Assembly (NCBI RefSeq): GCF_030867095.1
Contig: NC_081831.1
Span: 48,917,319-48,981,318 of the forward strand
Direction of reading: 5' to 3'
Origin: Alligator mississippiensis
Lineage: Eukaryota; Chordata; Crocodylia; Alligatoridae
Length of the DNA: 64,000 bases
Below are positions 32,886-43,959 of the stretch, piece by piece (position 1 is the first letter of the stretch; each line of letters opens with the position of its first letter). The position numbers and the translations under genes were made by a program. Below the pieces are notes generated by a model, which was not told the DNA's origin, did not search any database, and saw only the letters and a program-made list of their open reading frames with translations.

Positions 32886-32899
32886 CCTCTGCATCATAT

Positions 32900-33015
32900 G
32901 CATTCAGCATCCCCATGCTTCAAAATGGTGACAGGGGTGTTTTAACTAAAGCTCCTCAAATGAGCTTTAGTTAAAGTGCCTCCGCCACCATTTTGAAGTG
33001 TAGGACGCTGAATAC
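32900..33015. repeat. 116-bp hairpin-forming inverted repeat
   Basis: GCATTCAGC...CTTCAAAATGGTG...TAACTAAAGCTC pairs with GAGCTTTAGTTA...CACCATTTTGAAG...GCTGAATAC around a 7-base loop. Arms are about 54 bp with a few mismatches. Confidence 0.8.
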
Positions 33016-33119
33016 ATGAGATACTGCATGTGCTTTAATTAGAGTGCCTCTCAGAGCTGCTCTAATTCAAGTGCCTCCCTCTACTACAGCACATGAAAAG
33101 ATGCCCAACCTGACTAGTA

Positions 33120-34650
33120 CAACCACTCAGCCTGGCCTGACACTTTACAGTTGACTACCAAAACTGGGAAAGGCTGCCCTGAAACCTTCATCAGGGCCTA
33201 GTACTCTGCCCATTCCCTGTCACCAGAATGGTTGGTTGGGGTCATGCACTTCCCCCATATAAAACCCTGCATTGGAACAGGGAGCCTAAGTATACAGTCA
33301 AAAAGCCTGAGGCAGAATTCATTCAATCTTCTTAGGTTTCTCTAAGATGCTTAGATTGAACTGATAGCAAACAGAACAGACATTTACTTTTGAGTTGGGA
33401 AAGACAGGCAGAGATCAGCACTGACCCAGGCCAAAAGGCAGGGGAGCTATGGTATGCCTCCCAGCCTGCCAGCCATCCCTGAGACATCCCTAATTGGCTT
33501 GTTGCACACAACCCCAACCCCCTCATGACCCCCAGCAGGGGCAAAACAGTTCCCTGTCCTTGCTGGCCCTGAGCTGGGAATCTTCCTTCATGGGGGAACC
33601 CCAGGCCTATGGGAGGTTTCCCCTAGAAGACCTTGAATCCCCCTGAGCCCTAGTCTGCCCATCTGTGGGGGGAAGGTCAAAGGTAATTCCCCTCCTCCTA
33701 TGGCTGGGCTGGGTCAGCATGAGAAACTGGAGCCCAGGGAGGAGGGGGAAAGGATTCCCCCACTTGATGCCAGCCCTGAGTCCTGGTCTGCCCATTTGCA
33801 GGAGAGGAGTTTGAATCCACCACTTTGAGACCAGCCAGCAGGGCAGTGACATACAGGGGGGTGAAGGGGAAATAAAGCCCCTCCCTCCCCCAGTCTTGCC
33901 TCCTGGGTCGAGGGTGCTGGGGTACGGGGAGGGTTCCCTTGTCCCTGCTTGGCCAGCTCCATAGAAATATATAGCAGGCCTCACCTCACAAGCCCCTAGG
34001 GCTGCCCGCTGAATCCTGCCAGCTGTTGCTAGTGCCAGGCTCTGGAGGGATGCTCTGGGTGGCCTGGGAGGCTTCAACCAGACAGTAGAGCCCAATCCTT
34101 CCTTGTATGGAACATTTGCATCCCTGCCACTGCCTGGTGCAAGCCCCCTTGGCCCACACATCCCTTTGGATCCTGGCACCAGCGACAGCTGGTAAAGTGC
34201 ACCAGGCAACCCAGAGGTGTGTGCCATGTGGTAGGTCTGGAAGCACTCCATAGAAAGGCGGGGAGGTGCCCCCCCCCCCCCAGTGCAAACCTCGTGTTGG
34301 TTCAGTGTGGCAAGGGGACTCCATTTTTGCCTTCCCCCCAAATGTCAGAGACAGAGCCTCACAGGGGGCAGGATTGTGCGGCTGGCCTGGCCTGGGGGAG
34401 TGTGGAGACTCTTGCAGTATAATCCCTCCTGCCCCAGCTTGGCAGACCCAAGCTGTTCGAGGGGGGAGCCCATGTCAGGCAGAAGACTCCTTTCCCTTCT
34501 CTCCTTCCCCCTCCCCCCTCCCCGTCACCACCTCCCTGCTCTGTGACAGCCCAGGGTAAAGCCAGCCCAGCTGGCCAGAGCAGAGGATCGCTGGTAGAGG
34601 CTAGCCTTCCCACCTGCAAAGGTTCCTGGGATACCAGTTTTCAACCATTC
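33120..34650. other. GC-rich non-coding-looking stretch
   Basis: Contains the longest minus-strand frame in the area (33607-34341, 244 codons), which is Pro/Gly/Ser-rich with no domain. A phrase CCCTGAG-CCT-GTCTGCCCAT occurs twice (33643 and 33773), pointing to an old ~130-bp tandem. The short TATATAAAA-like string at 33256-33264 could be an old LTR promoter. Confidence 0.3.
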
Positions 34651-34739
34651 AAAATGGTTTATATATAACATCTGTCCCTAGCTACAGTGTCTGGGTAACA
34701 GGGATCAGCTTGATCCCAGACTGCTTCACTACTCTGGTT

Positions 34740-34980
34740 TCTTCTCTATGATGTAGGTTTGATCTCTTGGCTTCTCAACCCAGATAGCTCTCTGACTCTA
34801 CTTTCTGTCTGATCCCCTGACTTTCTGACTCAGATTATTCTTAGACCTTGCTGTCTGCTTGATCTCTTGGCTCCTTGACCTGACCTGCTTTCTAAATTTT
34901 CTCTTTTCCTGATTCCTTTAGTCTCCCGATACATCTTTTTCCTAAACACTGTTGTCAGATTGACCTCCAGGCTTCCTTAG
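34740..34980. repeat. Degenerate ~50-bp pyrimidine-rich minisatellite
   Basis: Units beginning TGATCTCTTGGCT or variants recur at about 34760, 34812, 34860 and 34911, each followed by CTGACT/CTTGCT/TTCTGTC-like text. Period about 50, strongly diverged. Confidence 0.45.
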
Positions 34981-35699
34981 CTGGCTTGTCCCTGGAATTT
35001 TCTTGCTCCTCCTGACCCTGTTAAGCACCTCAATCTTTGAGTCTTGTCACCCAGGAGTCCCTCAGACTCACCCTCAGACCTGTCCACCCAGTGTCTCATG
35101 TGGCACATATAAGTATACATCATGGAATGGCATGGGAGTAGCAGTTGGGGTCTTGTTTTAAGTTCCCACAGAAGGTGAGACTCTCCCCCTGCTCTTGGCA
35201 CCCCTGACTTCTCCATGCTCAGTGGCACCTCTAGTCTCTTCCCATTCCCCTCCTCCTCCTCCTGTCACTGACACTGTCTCTGGCTGACCTAGGACAGCTC
35301 CAGAGCCAAGCTGCACAGGGAGTTGGGTGCAGCTGGAGACAGTGGCAGCAGCGGTGGCAGTGGGCAGGTTTTCCTCCCTGATCCTATTCCTGAACTGGTG
35401 AGGAATACCCAGAGGGATTGGGCAGGGAGGAGGCTAAGCCCAGTCCACATGCAGCCTGGCTGGAAGGGACAAGACTGATACTGGATTTCCCTCAACCCTG
35501 AGTCAGTTGAGAGCAGAAGGTAGAGTAGCAGTGGAAGAAAAACTAGGGAGGGGAGGGGAGGTGCTGCTGAGCATGCTAGGAGAGAAGGGTGGGATTCTTA
35601 CCTGCTTCAGGTACTTAAAGTCTTCAGCTGCTGCTCCCACAGCATGGTCCAAAAGGGTATGCAGCTGCACCACTGCACTCCTTTGGATCTGACCCTGGA

Positions 35700-36650
35700 A
35701 AGGTACATCAACAATGAAATAAATCCTGAAGTCTACATTTTCAGGAATATGGCCATTCCAACACCCTTAGAAATTATGAACATTGATATCCCAAATATTT
35801 CATAATGGAAATAAAATAGGAGCTTTTGAAAAGCAGCCATTGAATTATTTTTCTGAAAGCAAAACCGCTCATATTCAATATGATTTAATTATTGTGTGCA
35901 CTCCCTTTGTATAAAATGTTACTGAAATAATTTCTTCCATTTAGCAGCTCAGATTAGGTATCAAAAGATCATTTCCCCCATTTAGAATAGATCCTCTTCT
36001 TTTCAAAATGAATCAAGAATGCTGAAGGAAGCATAAGAGCACATGAACAATTCATCTAAAAATTCCAATTGTAGTGATTCCAATGAGATATGATCACAGA
36101 CAGAGAAGGGCAGGAAAGTAGCAACTTAATGCTATTTCAGTTGCTTAGCTTCACATATCTTGGATTAAATTGATCCATCATTTACTAATACCACTTTCAC
36201 AATCCTTTTGCTTTTTGTTAATAGAAATTAAATTTAAATTATATGCAAATATTAGGATTATGGCAAAATATCTGTGACTATACAGACTCTACATTTTATC
36301 ACTATGACACCTGAAAACACTTCTATATAAAGATTCTATCAGTGTTTTTCATTATAAGTTCCATTTTAAGTCAAAGTGATTAATTTCTTTTTTTTTTTTT
36401 TCTTTCCTGTCTCCGTCCTACCCTAAGAGTATGTGCACCTAGTATCATCCCTGAGTGAATGTTAATGTCGGAGATAAAGATAAGCCAGAAATTATTAAAA
36501 AAACCCCAAAAAACATTTTTATATAAAGATTATAAATAGTTTCCCAAATATAAGAATAGGTCGACACACAAGGTGGGACACATTTTGGATTTAATGTTTT
36601 GCATGTGCCTGGAAACAGAAAGAACTCCAATCACTGAAGTATATCACTGA
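35700..36650. other. AT-rich sequence, no recognised feature
   Basis: Looks like unique intergenic DNA. No exon or RNA gene recognised. Confidence 0.45.
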
Positions 36651-36652
36651 GC

Positions 36653-36760
36653 CTCTGTTGTGGGCAGATCATTAACTTTTAAAAGCATACATTCTTGACC
36701 CCCAATCTCTGTTGTGGGCAGATCATTAACTTTTAAAAGCATACATTCTTGACCCCCAAT
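36653..36760. repeat. Perfect 54-bp tandem duplication
   Basis: Two copies (36653-36706 and 36707-36760) are identical base for base, beginning CTCTGTTGTGGGCAG and ending TTGACCCCCAAT. Confidence 0.97.
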
Positions 36761-36911
36761 GTTCCTGACAGAGTGATGGACCAATTAGGTTAGTCCCCAC
36801 CCATAGATTCATGGAGATAGTAAGATTCTAGAGTGCTTGTTGGGATATTTCCAATGACCTAGACTGCCACTTTGCTGATGAAATAGTACAATAACCTTGA
36901 CCATAGCTACT

Positions 36912-38634
36912 ATGGGTCCATCTACACAAGAGGTGAGGAGCAGGGTCTGGAACCATGGCAGCAGGTGCTCCTGAAAACCTGGCCTGTTCTGCCCAGAAAA
37001 AGGGGATGGGGGAGGCAGGCTGCCTGTGGCCAGAATCCAGTGGCCTGCTGGCCCCTGTGGAGTAAGCGGGCATGGGGGGCTTGGCCAGTGGTCGCCTGGG
37101 CCCAAGCCTGCCTGCCTGCCTGCCTGACCATGATCCATGGATACTCATATGTGTGCAAGCCCCAATCTGAGGCTGGGCAGTGCATGGGTCCCTGCTACAG
37201 AGCATCTTATATCAGAAATTTTGCAAACTCAGAAACACCTTCTTTCATATGGCTCTTCAGGCCCTGCAGCTGTACACAGGGGAGAGGCCACATTTGACAG
37301 CCAGAATGCAGCCTCAGAATTACTACCACTACCAGGGCCAGTGCCCTGTGAAGATGCCAGCTCTGCAGGAGGAGTACCCAGAACTGTACCCTTCTCCCAG
37401 ACTGGTTGGTGATGGCTACAGAGGACCAGCTTGGAGATGCACAGATGTGGTGGGTGGAGGGCATCACCCAAGAGGACACATGGCAGGTGGAAGACATCTT
37501 CCTAGAGGACATGTGGCAGGTGGATGTCACCCGCAAAGATGTGCAGGACTGGGAAGACCAGCAATTCAGGGCACAGCTCCTGGCCATAGAGCAGGAACAT
37601 ATGGAGACTTCCAAGAGCAGGGTGCACTCATGGCCAGGGCAGTGGAGACCACAGAGGAGGACTGTCAGGTGATGTACACCACCCTGGCCCTGGCAGTCAC
37701 CTTTGTGCTTCCCACTGCCTTGGCCCTGATCTTAGCCCCATCTACCCCCTGGCAGCCAGCTACTGCCCAGCCACAGATCTCCATGTGGGCCTGTGCAGAG
37801 GTCTAGCACCACCTCTGCCAGCTAGGAGCCCATGCCCTGGATGCAGCCCAAGGTTCCCCACCATCCAGCACCCCCCTTCCACCCAGACCTAGGTCCACCA
37901 CTCACCTGGCTCCATGTGGGCATGGAACCAGAGCTACTGTTGGGACCCAGAGGCAAATGTTTAAGTGCTAATACTGCTTCAATTTTAATTAGATTTGTAT
38001 CTGTTAGGGTTCAATAAACTTACTTTAGTTTAGAACAACCGTGTCTTAGTCTCCTTGCCTGGTATAAGAACCATTATAGTGTCATAGGGATGCAACATCT
38101 CCTTTGTCAGGGCCAGGACTGTGCACCAGTCTTGCTGGCCCTTGCCATCACCTGCACCAGATGACCAGTACCTGCCATTGTCCCTGAGCAAGCTCCCCAC
38201 CCACAGGATTCACTGTGGCTTGCACACCTATAGGGGAACAGCCAAAGGCTGGGGTGCTGGCCACCTGTCCCAAGACTCCACCACATAGGTGCCCCCACCC
38301 CAAAGCCAGCCACCCAGGGAGGGCACACACAGGTCACTTTGTATATAGTTAGCACAGGGAAGAAGGTGTTTTACTGTTGGTGGGTGGTATGGATGGTGGA
38401 GGGTCTCTGCTGTTGAGCAAGGGGGGAAGGGGTTCTGTTTGTTGTGAGGGCAATAAAGTGTTTTTTTCTATGAACTGTCTACAGTAAGGATGATGCTAGG
38501 CATGAGCGGTGGGGTGGGGGGGTTTGTGGGTGGCTTTTTCCCCATGTCCTTGCATGTGTAAATGCCTGCCTAGAAGTGTATACTTATTATAAGTAAACTG
38601 GTCCTGGATTAAATGCATGTGTAGATGCACCCAT
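36912..38634. mobile_element. Possible DNA transposon with 17-bp terminal inverted repeats
   Basis: ATGGGTCCATCTACACA at 36912 and TGTGTAGATGCACCCAT at 38618 pair at 16 of 17 positions. Between them lie two AATAAA signals (38011 and 38450) and fragmented coding-like text. In separate frames over 37406-37680, stretches such as DWEDQQFRAQLLA, EQEHMET and VMYTTLALAV give the impression of an ancient gene of a DNA transposon, perhaps an accessory DNA-binding protein. No transposase catalytic motif seen and no target duplication defined. Confidence 0.4.
37180..37806 (+). pseudogene. Fragmented open frames inside the possible transposon
   Basis: A 208-codon frame overlaps an 88-codon frame (37406-37672) in another phase. 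The coherent-looking text jumps between the frames around 37600, suggesting a frameshifted gene. The C-terminal stretch is hydrophobic (TTLALAVTFVLPTALALILA). I do not recognise the family. Confidence 0.3.
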
Positions 38635-38722
38635 CCATTTGATCCATGATCAGCTTACCTGTAAGTAAACTACTTGTCAGTAAAAGCTCCCAGGCAGGCA
38701 TCTACACATACAGGGACATGGG
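38541..38722. repeat. 182-bp palindromic MITE-like sequence
   Basis: CCCATGTCCTTGCATGTGTA (38541) pairs with TACACATACAGGGACATGGG (38703), and AAATGCCTGCCTAG with CCAGGCAGGCATC; further in AGTAAACTGG pairs with TAGTTTACTT. Arms are about 75 bp. The right end of the preceding possible transposon lies in the loop. Confidence 0.65.
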
Positions 38723-39033
38723 AGAAGATTTGCTGCTCCTAGCAGCAAATTGATCCCACTTCCTGCAGCCCTTCAATGGGCCTCTGCCACCACCAGAGAG
38801 AACTCAATGCCAGGGTTGGCAGGGTGCACTGGGACAAGAGACAGCTGTCTCCTGGCCAGGGTTGGCACATTGTTCCCTGCCCCTGGGGACTGTCTGTTGC
38901 CAGGGTGAGCATAATGTCTGCTTGCCTTAGAGCAGGGAGCGCCCAGCCCAGATCCCTGATGAGGACAGAAGACTTGGAAATATCTTCAGGAAAAGAGCAG
39001 GTCCCAGCCCCCTGCCCCATCTGCCAGTCGGGC

Positions 39034-39096
39034 AGCTAGCAGTAAGCTCCCAGCTGGGTGGGGATTCCCTGCCCAGCTGGGGGCTCACTGCTAGCT
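39034..39096. repeat. 63-bp hairpin (31-bp arms)
   Basis: AGCTAGCAGTAAGCTCCCAG...GGGGA and its near-perfect reverse complement TCCCTGCCCAGCTGGGGGCT...TGCTAGCT meet with almost no loop. Four mismatches, mostly wobble-compatible transitions. Confidence 0.85.
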
Positions 39097-39187
39097 GCTC
39101 CATAGAGAGGGCTGGGACCTCCTCTACCCTTAAGCTCTTTCCAAGGCCCGTGCCTCAATTGCCTGATTGGGATGCAGGGCTGGGACA

Positions 39188-39530
39188 TGTCCCTGACCAG
39201 GACAATTCCCAACCACCACCCTATGATTGTAGGGTGGGGGCTGGAAAGCCTGTTCCCTGATCAGCTCTGTGAGCACAGAACTGGGTGAGGAAGAGGCTGG
39301 GGACCTTGTTCTCCACCCAGCTCTGTAAGCATAGAGATGGGTATGGAACAGGTTGGGGAGCTTGTTCCCTGATCAGCTCTGTGAGCATGGAACTGGGTGT
39401 GAAACAGGCTGGGGATCCTGCTCCCTGCCAAGCTCCATGCTCATGAATCTGAGAGGGAAACAAGCTTACCAGCCTGTTTCCTGCTCAGGTCCATGATTAC
39501 AGAGCTTTGTGGGGGGGAACAGGTTCCCCA
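39188..39530. repeat. 56-bp minisatellite, about six units
   Basis: Units starting TGTTCCCTGATCAGCTCTGT or close variants begin at 39251, 39307, 39363, 39419 and 39475, exactly 56 bp apart, with a diverged unit on each side. A shorter GAGATAAGGATCTCC palindromic unit is repeated further right (39625-39760). Confidence 0.85.
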
Positions 39531-39883
39531 GCCACCACCAGCAGGGAGCTCCCAGCACCAGCTCTGCACTTGTGGGGCTGGCACTGGGATATCCTTGTCT
39601 CTCACTGCCAGCTGCACAATCATGGGATCTGAAAGATAAGGATCTCCCAGTGCTGGCCTCATGGTCATGGAACTGGTGCTGAGAGATAAGGATCTCCCAT
39701 CCCCCTGCTCCCCAATCACAATGCTCAAGCAGGGACTGGGAGATAAGGATCTCCTAGCACCCACTCCCCAGTTGTGATCTAGGAGTGGGGGGCATGGAGC
39801 TCCCCACTGCCAGGGTAGGGAGACATAGTCCCTGCCCAGGCTCAAGTGGCAGAGCCTGCCTCAGCAGCAGGCAGCTCCGGGGG

Positions 39884-40074
39884 GCAGGTGTCTACATAAG
39901 TACTACTGTGCTGTTTTACTCATGAGTAAATTTGGTACTTGCATTTGCAGCTAGCAAACTTACTCATGATTAACAAGGTTTACTGTGCAGTAAGCATGTT
40001 CACATCTAGACACACATGCTTACTGTGCAGTAAATTATGCTACTTTGCAGCAAAGCATCTCATGTAGACATGCC
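39884..40074. mobile_element. MITE-like element
   Basis: Left end GGCAGGTGTCTACATAAGTA and right end CATCTCATGTAGACATGCCC are imperfect inverted repeats. The interior repeats TTACTGTGCAGTAA and TTACTCATGA, also found in the element at 9045-9296. Confidence 0.5.
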
Positions 40075-40744
40075 CACTGGCATACAGGCACCCAGGCATC
40101 CACTCCCATCACTGTGGAGGCACAGATCTCCCTGTTATATGATGGTAATGAGAAAGCATATGCAATTAGAGCCAGTCAATTATGATAGTGATCTGTCAGG
40201 CTCTTCTCTTCCACTGTTTTTGCATTTCCAAGGTGCTGTCCAGTAGAAATGTACCAGATGGTGAATGACTCAGTAAATTCAAGTTGTTTCTTCCCAGAAA
40301 CTGAGTCATCCACAGTCTGGTATAACAACTTTCCCCCCTTCTTTGCAGACAAATTTACACTACATGGTTTGGGGATCAGTAGTTTAGCTCCACAGTCTGA
40401 ATTCAGGACTAGGGAAGCTCAGTCTTGTTTGTATGAACTCATTTTAACTGTTGTTGTTCACTGATGTGGAGGATGTGCTTGGGTAGAGGGATGTGGGTGG
40501 CAAGCTTTGAACTGGACTCCTGCTCATTCTGGTTTGTAAAAAATCTGGTGGAAATTAACATTCTGCAGGCTCTATTGTTACCTCCCTTTGGCAGGGCAGG
40601 GAGCCAGAAGTTAAGTCAGCAGATGTCTGGATGTTACTTAAAAAATAAATAAATAAGTAAATAAATAACATTTCTTGATGCTGACTCCCTAGCTAGCTAC
40701 TGCCCTGTCTGCAGCATGCCCTTTTGGCAAAGGTCACTGAATGG

Positions 40745-42000
40745 TTAGTCACTTGATAGCTCCAAGTGCAACTGGATGCTATCAGATTCTTGAACCCTTG
40801 GCAGTCTGCCTTTCATCCTTGGTGTAGTACAGAGATGTTACTGGAGGCTTTGCTTCATGATCTGCACCTAGAGATCAGTAGGGGAAATTGTACCCTGTTG
40901 ATCCTATTAGATTTATTAGCAGCCTTTGATACAATTGGCCATGTGGTGTTGATAATGTATTTAAGTAACCTGATGGGTATTCACAGGAACATTCTTAATT
41001 GGTTCTTCTCTTTCTTAGCAGGGAATGCCAGAGGTTGGGCGAGTGCTCGTTATCACCTCAGAACTTTTCCTGTGGGGTCTCCTAGGATTCCATTCTGTTA
41101 CTTCTCTTGACCAACATGCATCTGAGGTCCCTGGACAAGTTCATGAAGTGACTTTGAGTGAGTTGCCATCATTATGATTGTGACACCCACCTGTCTCTCT
41201 CCTTTTCATCCAACTCAGGGCCTGCAGCTTCAGTCCTTACCTAGTGTTTAGCTATAACTGGGAATTGGATGTGGGTGAACAAATTGAAACTGATTCCAGA
41301 CAAGATAGAGGTAATGGTGGTTAGCAGACCTCATGACTTGGGAAATATATGGACTGTTATCATTGATGGTGTTCAGCCTTCCTTTGTCATTCAGGTTCAC
41401 AGCCTTGGGATACTCTTATATCCTTTGTTGTACTTGGATTTTAGGTTGCAATAGTGGCTAGGAGCACTTTTCACTATCTCCATCTAATAATAAGGCTGCA
41501 ATCTCTTCTTTCAAATTCAGATATGACCACCATGGTCTATGCTTTCCTAACTGGAAAGCTAAACTATTGCAATGCTTCCTGTAGGGGACATTAAGGACAG
41601 TCCAGAAGAAGCAGGTGATGCGGAACCCTCCTTCTGATGGGGATGGGTCACTACAAGAACATTGTTGTAATGTTTGCATTGGCTTCCAGTAGCTTTCTGG
41701 GCACAATTTAAAGTACTGATTTTGACTTGTTAAGCTCAAGATGGCCTTAGACTTACATACCTGAGGGATTGCCTCCTCTCCTATGTTCCATCTTAGTCTC
41801 TAAGATCACCCAAGAGTAATCTCCTGCAAGTTCCATCTATACCAAGATCATTTGGCAAAAATACACGGGAGGTTCTTCTCAGGGAGGCTGTCCTCAGCTT
41901 TTGGAATTCCCTCCTCCTTGAGGCCTCCCAGAGCCCAAGTCTAGACACCTTCCAGAAATGTTGTAAGACCTTCCTATTTGGACAGGCTTTTAGCAGGTAG
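40745..42000 (+). mobile_element. LINE remnant, L2-like
   Basis: Reads through RT palm motifs: a QSAFHPWCSTEMLLEALLHDL segment (40802-40860 in translation), LLILLDLLAAFDTIGHVVL (about 40900-40950), then a region around 41270-41330 (W.NKLKL.PDK.EVM) and NYCNA (41563-41580). The pattern STE...LLDL.AAFDT...LDYCNALL is characteristic of the L2 lineage rather than CR1 (LDF.KAFDTV). No ADD motif was found because the intervening part is diverged. It ends near 42000 with a F-LF-SFK-like C terminus, followed by T-rich DNA and an AAATAACCAAATAAATA tail (42160-42178). Confidence 0.65.
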
Positions 42001-42052
42001 GGTTAAGTTATGGGTCAATGTTTGGAGCACTGGCAAATTTGTTCTTTTTTCA

Positions 42053-42053
<1 letters not shown>

Positions 42054-42101
<48 letters not shown>
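42054..42101. repeat. (TA)n followed by T36
   Basis: About six TA units then an uninterrupted run of 36 T. Homopolymer length may be uncertain in any assembly. Confidence 0.95.
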
Positions 42102-42104
<3 letters not shown>

Positions 42105-42179
42105 GCTTATCTCATTTTTATCTCCCCATGTCTCTTTTGGAAAGGGAGGCAAACAAATCAAATAACCAAATAAATAGGC

Positions 42180-43205
42180 TTCATATAGCAGAAAATTCTA
42201 TCTTGTTCATACTATGCATTTCTCACATCCACAGCTGGTGCCCCATTCAGTGTTAAGGAGGATGGCCCAGTGAAGAAGGCACAGCACAGGAGGCTAAGAT
42301 TTGAATTTTATTTTCACTTTAACCATGGCCTTCCTTTGTGACCTGGGATAAATCTTGTAATATATTCTGGTTTTCAGTTTCCCCATGTTTAAAGCAGGGT
42401 ATTTCCTTACCTCAGGATTGGGGTGAAGGTAAAATATATCAGTCACAGTGACATGTTTAGCTTGTAAGTGCCATATAAGTCTTCCCCTGAAGAAGAGTTC
42501 AATTTAAATATTTTACCATTTCCTGGTGCATTTCAGTTTTGAAAACTCCTCAAGTTTTATATGCCATTGCCTTCTCCTAATGTAGAAAAATCCCATTTAT
42601 CCAATGACAGTTTTTATAGATGGGCAGTATTTTCCCTTTGTCAGTCTCAGTCTGATAATTTGTGTATGTCTATGTTATACTATGTGTAATATAAACATAC
42701 ACAAAAAAAAAAAAACCAGGTAGAACCTGTCAAAGAGCAATGCCGCAGAATGCAAAAAATATGGCCTATTTTCAGATAACTGCAAGACAATTTCTGCAGT
42801 AAACAGAAATATAGGGTAAAAGCATCTAATCAATCTGTTTCTAATCTATACTTCATCTAGGTGTAGCCCCAAAAGAAGGATACTCCTATATATCAGACAT
42901 CAAACTGTGACTCAGAGGACCTGCAATTAGTATGTGCCACATACTTTTATGACCTAGTCTCTCTATGAATTATCTGAAGACCATTAAAAAAATTAGATGT
43001 TTTTCTCCATGGATTTCAATGGGCTTTGGATAAGGCAGTCTATGCTTCAGTTCCCCATCTTTAAAATATTTTCCTATCCCACAAGCATATTGTGAGGATA
43101 AATCAACAAATAGAAGCTTATATAATTATAGTGATAGGGTCAGCTTAAGCATCTAAATAGAAACATTATATTTTTCCAATTTTTTTTATATTATACCATA
43201 AAATT
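42180..43205. other. AT-rich sequence, no recognised feature
   Basis: Nothing beyond short A-runs (A13 near 42704). Confidence 0.4.
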
Positions 43206-43235
43206 GTATAACTCATGCTGGCATGCTAATGCTGG

Positions 43236-43880
43236 GTGATGTGCCAGATTTTGGGTCCTCAGGGTGCCAGTAGCCCTGGGAGCCCCTCAGGCAGACTACT
43301 GCACCAACTGGCAGGACCCGCTCAGGGAGGGCATAGCAGAGGTGCCTCAGTGGCTAAGCCTGTACTCCACCCTCCTCTCATGAGCCCTGGGGACCTCAGC
43401 TGCCCTCTCCTCCATGAATCTGTCACCATGGGCATGCATGTGGTGAGCTTTACTGCCACCCTGAGGAAGACCCTGGTGCACATGATGCTTGAGTTTGCCA
43501 GGCTGCAGCCCTCCCCCCACCTCCACCTCCATAACCTCCTCCTGAGGTTCTAGATGAACTTTACCCCCCCCACCTTTTTATTTTTGGCCACCCCATCCAC
43601 AGCCCCACCAAGTCCCAGGACCTCTTTGTCAACCTTCTCCTGGCCCTGGTCAAGTGGGCCCTGTACATGACCAGGAAGGAGGCTTTGGCTGGGAAGATGC
43701 CTGGGGACTGTGAGGCCGCATTCCTCTCACTGATCCACACACGCTTCTGGGTGGAGCACCACTGGACATTGGCCACCAGCTCCTTAGATGTCTTTGAGGA
43801 CCAGTGGGCATGGCCTGGAGGATCCTGCTCAGTGTCCCCCTCGGGAGCACTCATTTTCACATTTTGACCCTTTGACCCTC
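43236..43880 (+). pseudogene. LINE-like ORF remnant, unclassified
   Basis: GC-richer than its surroundings. In shifting frames the plus strand gives coherent-looking text: HLHNLLLRF, then a proline-rich stretch, then LLALVKWALYMTRKEALA and DVFEDQWAWPGGSCSVS (43633-43840). This resembles C-terminal tails of LINE ORF2 proteins of the L1/Tx1 type more than any host gene, but I cannot place it. At least two frameshifts. Confidence 0.35.
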
Positions 43881-43959
43881 ACATCACTCCTATCCTGCTT
43901 TTTGCCTTTGTTGTGTCATTCATCTATTGGCCCCATATAGTAGGGGTTACTAGTTAGCT

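Noticed and set aside
33607-34341. 244-codon minus-strand frame
   Set aside because: Pro/Gly/Ser-rich, GC-biased, no domain, and overlaps several comparable frames on the other strand; typical of GC-rich non-coding DNA.
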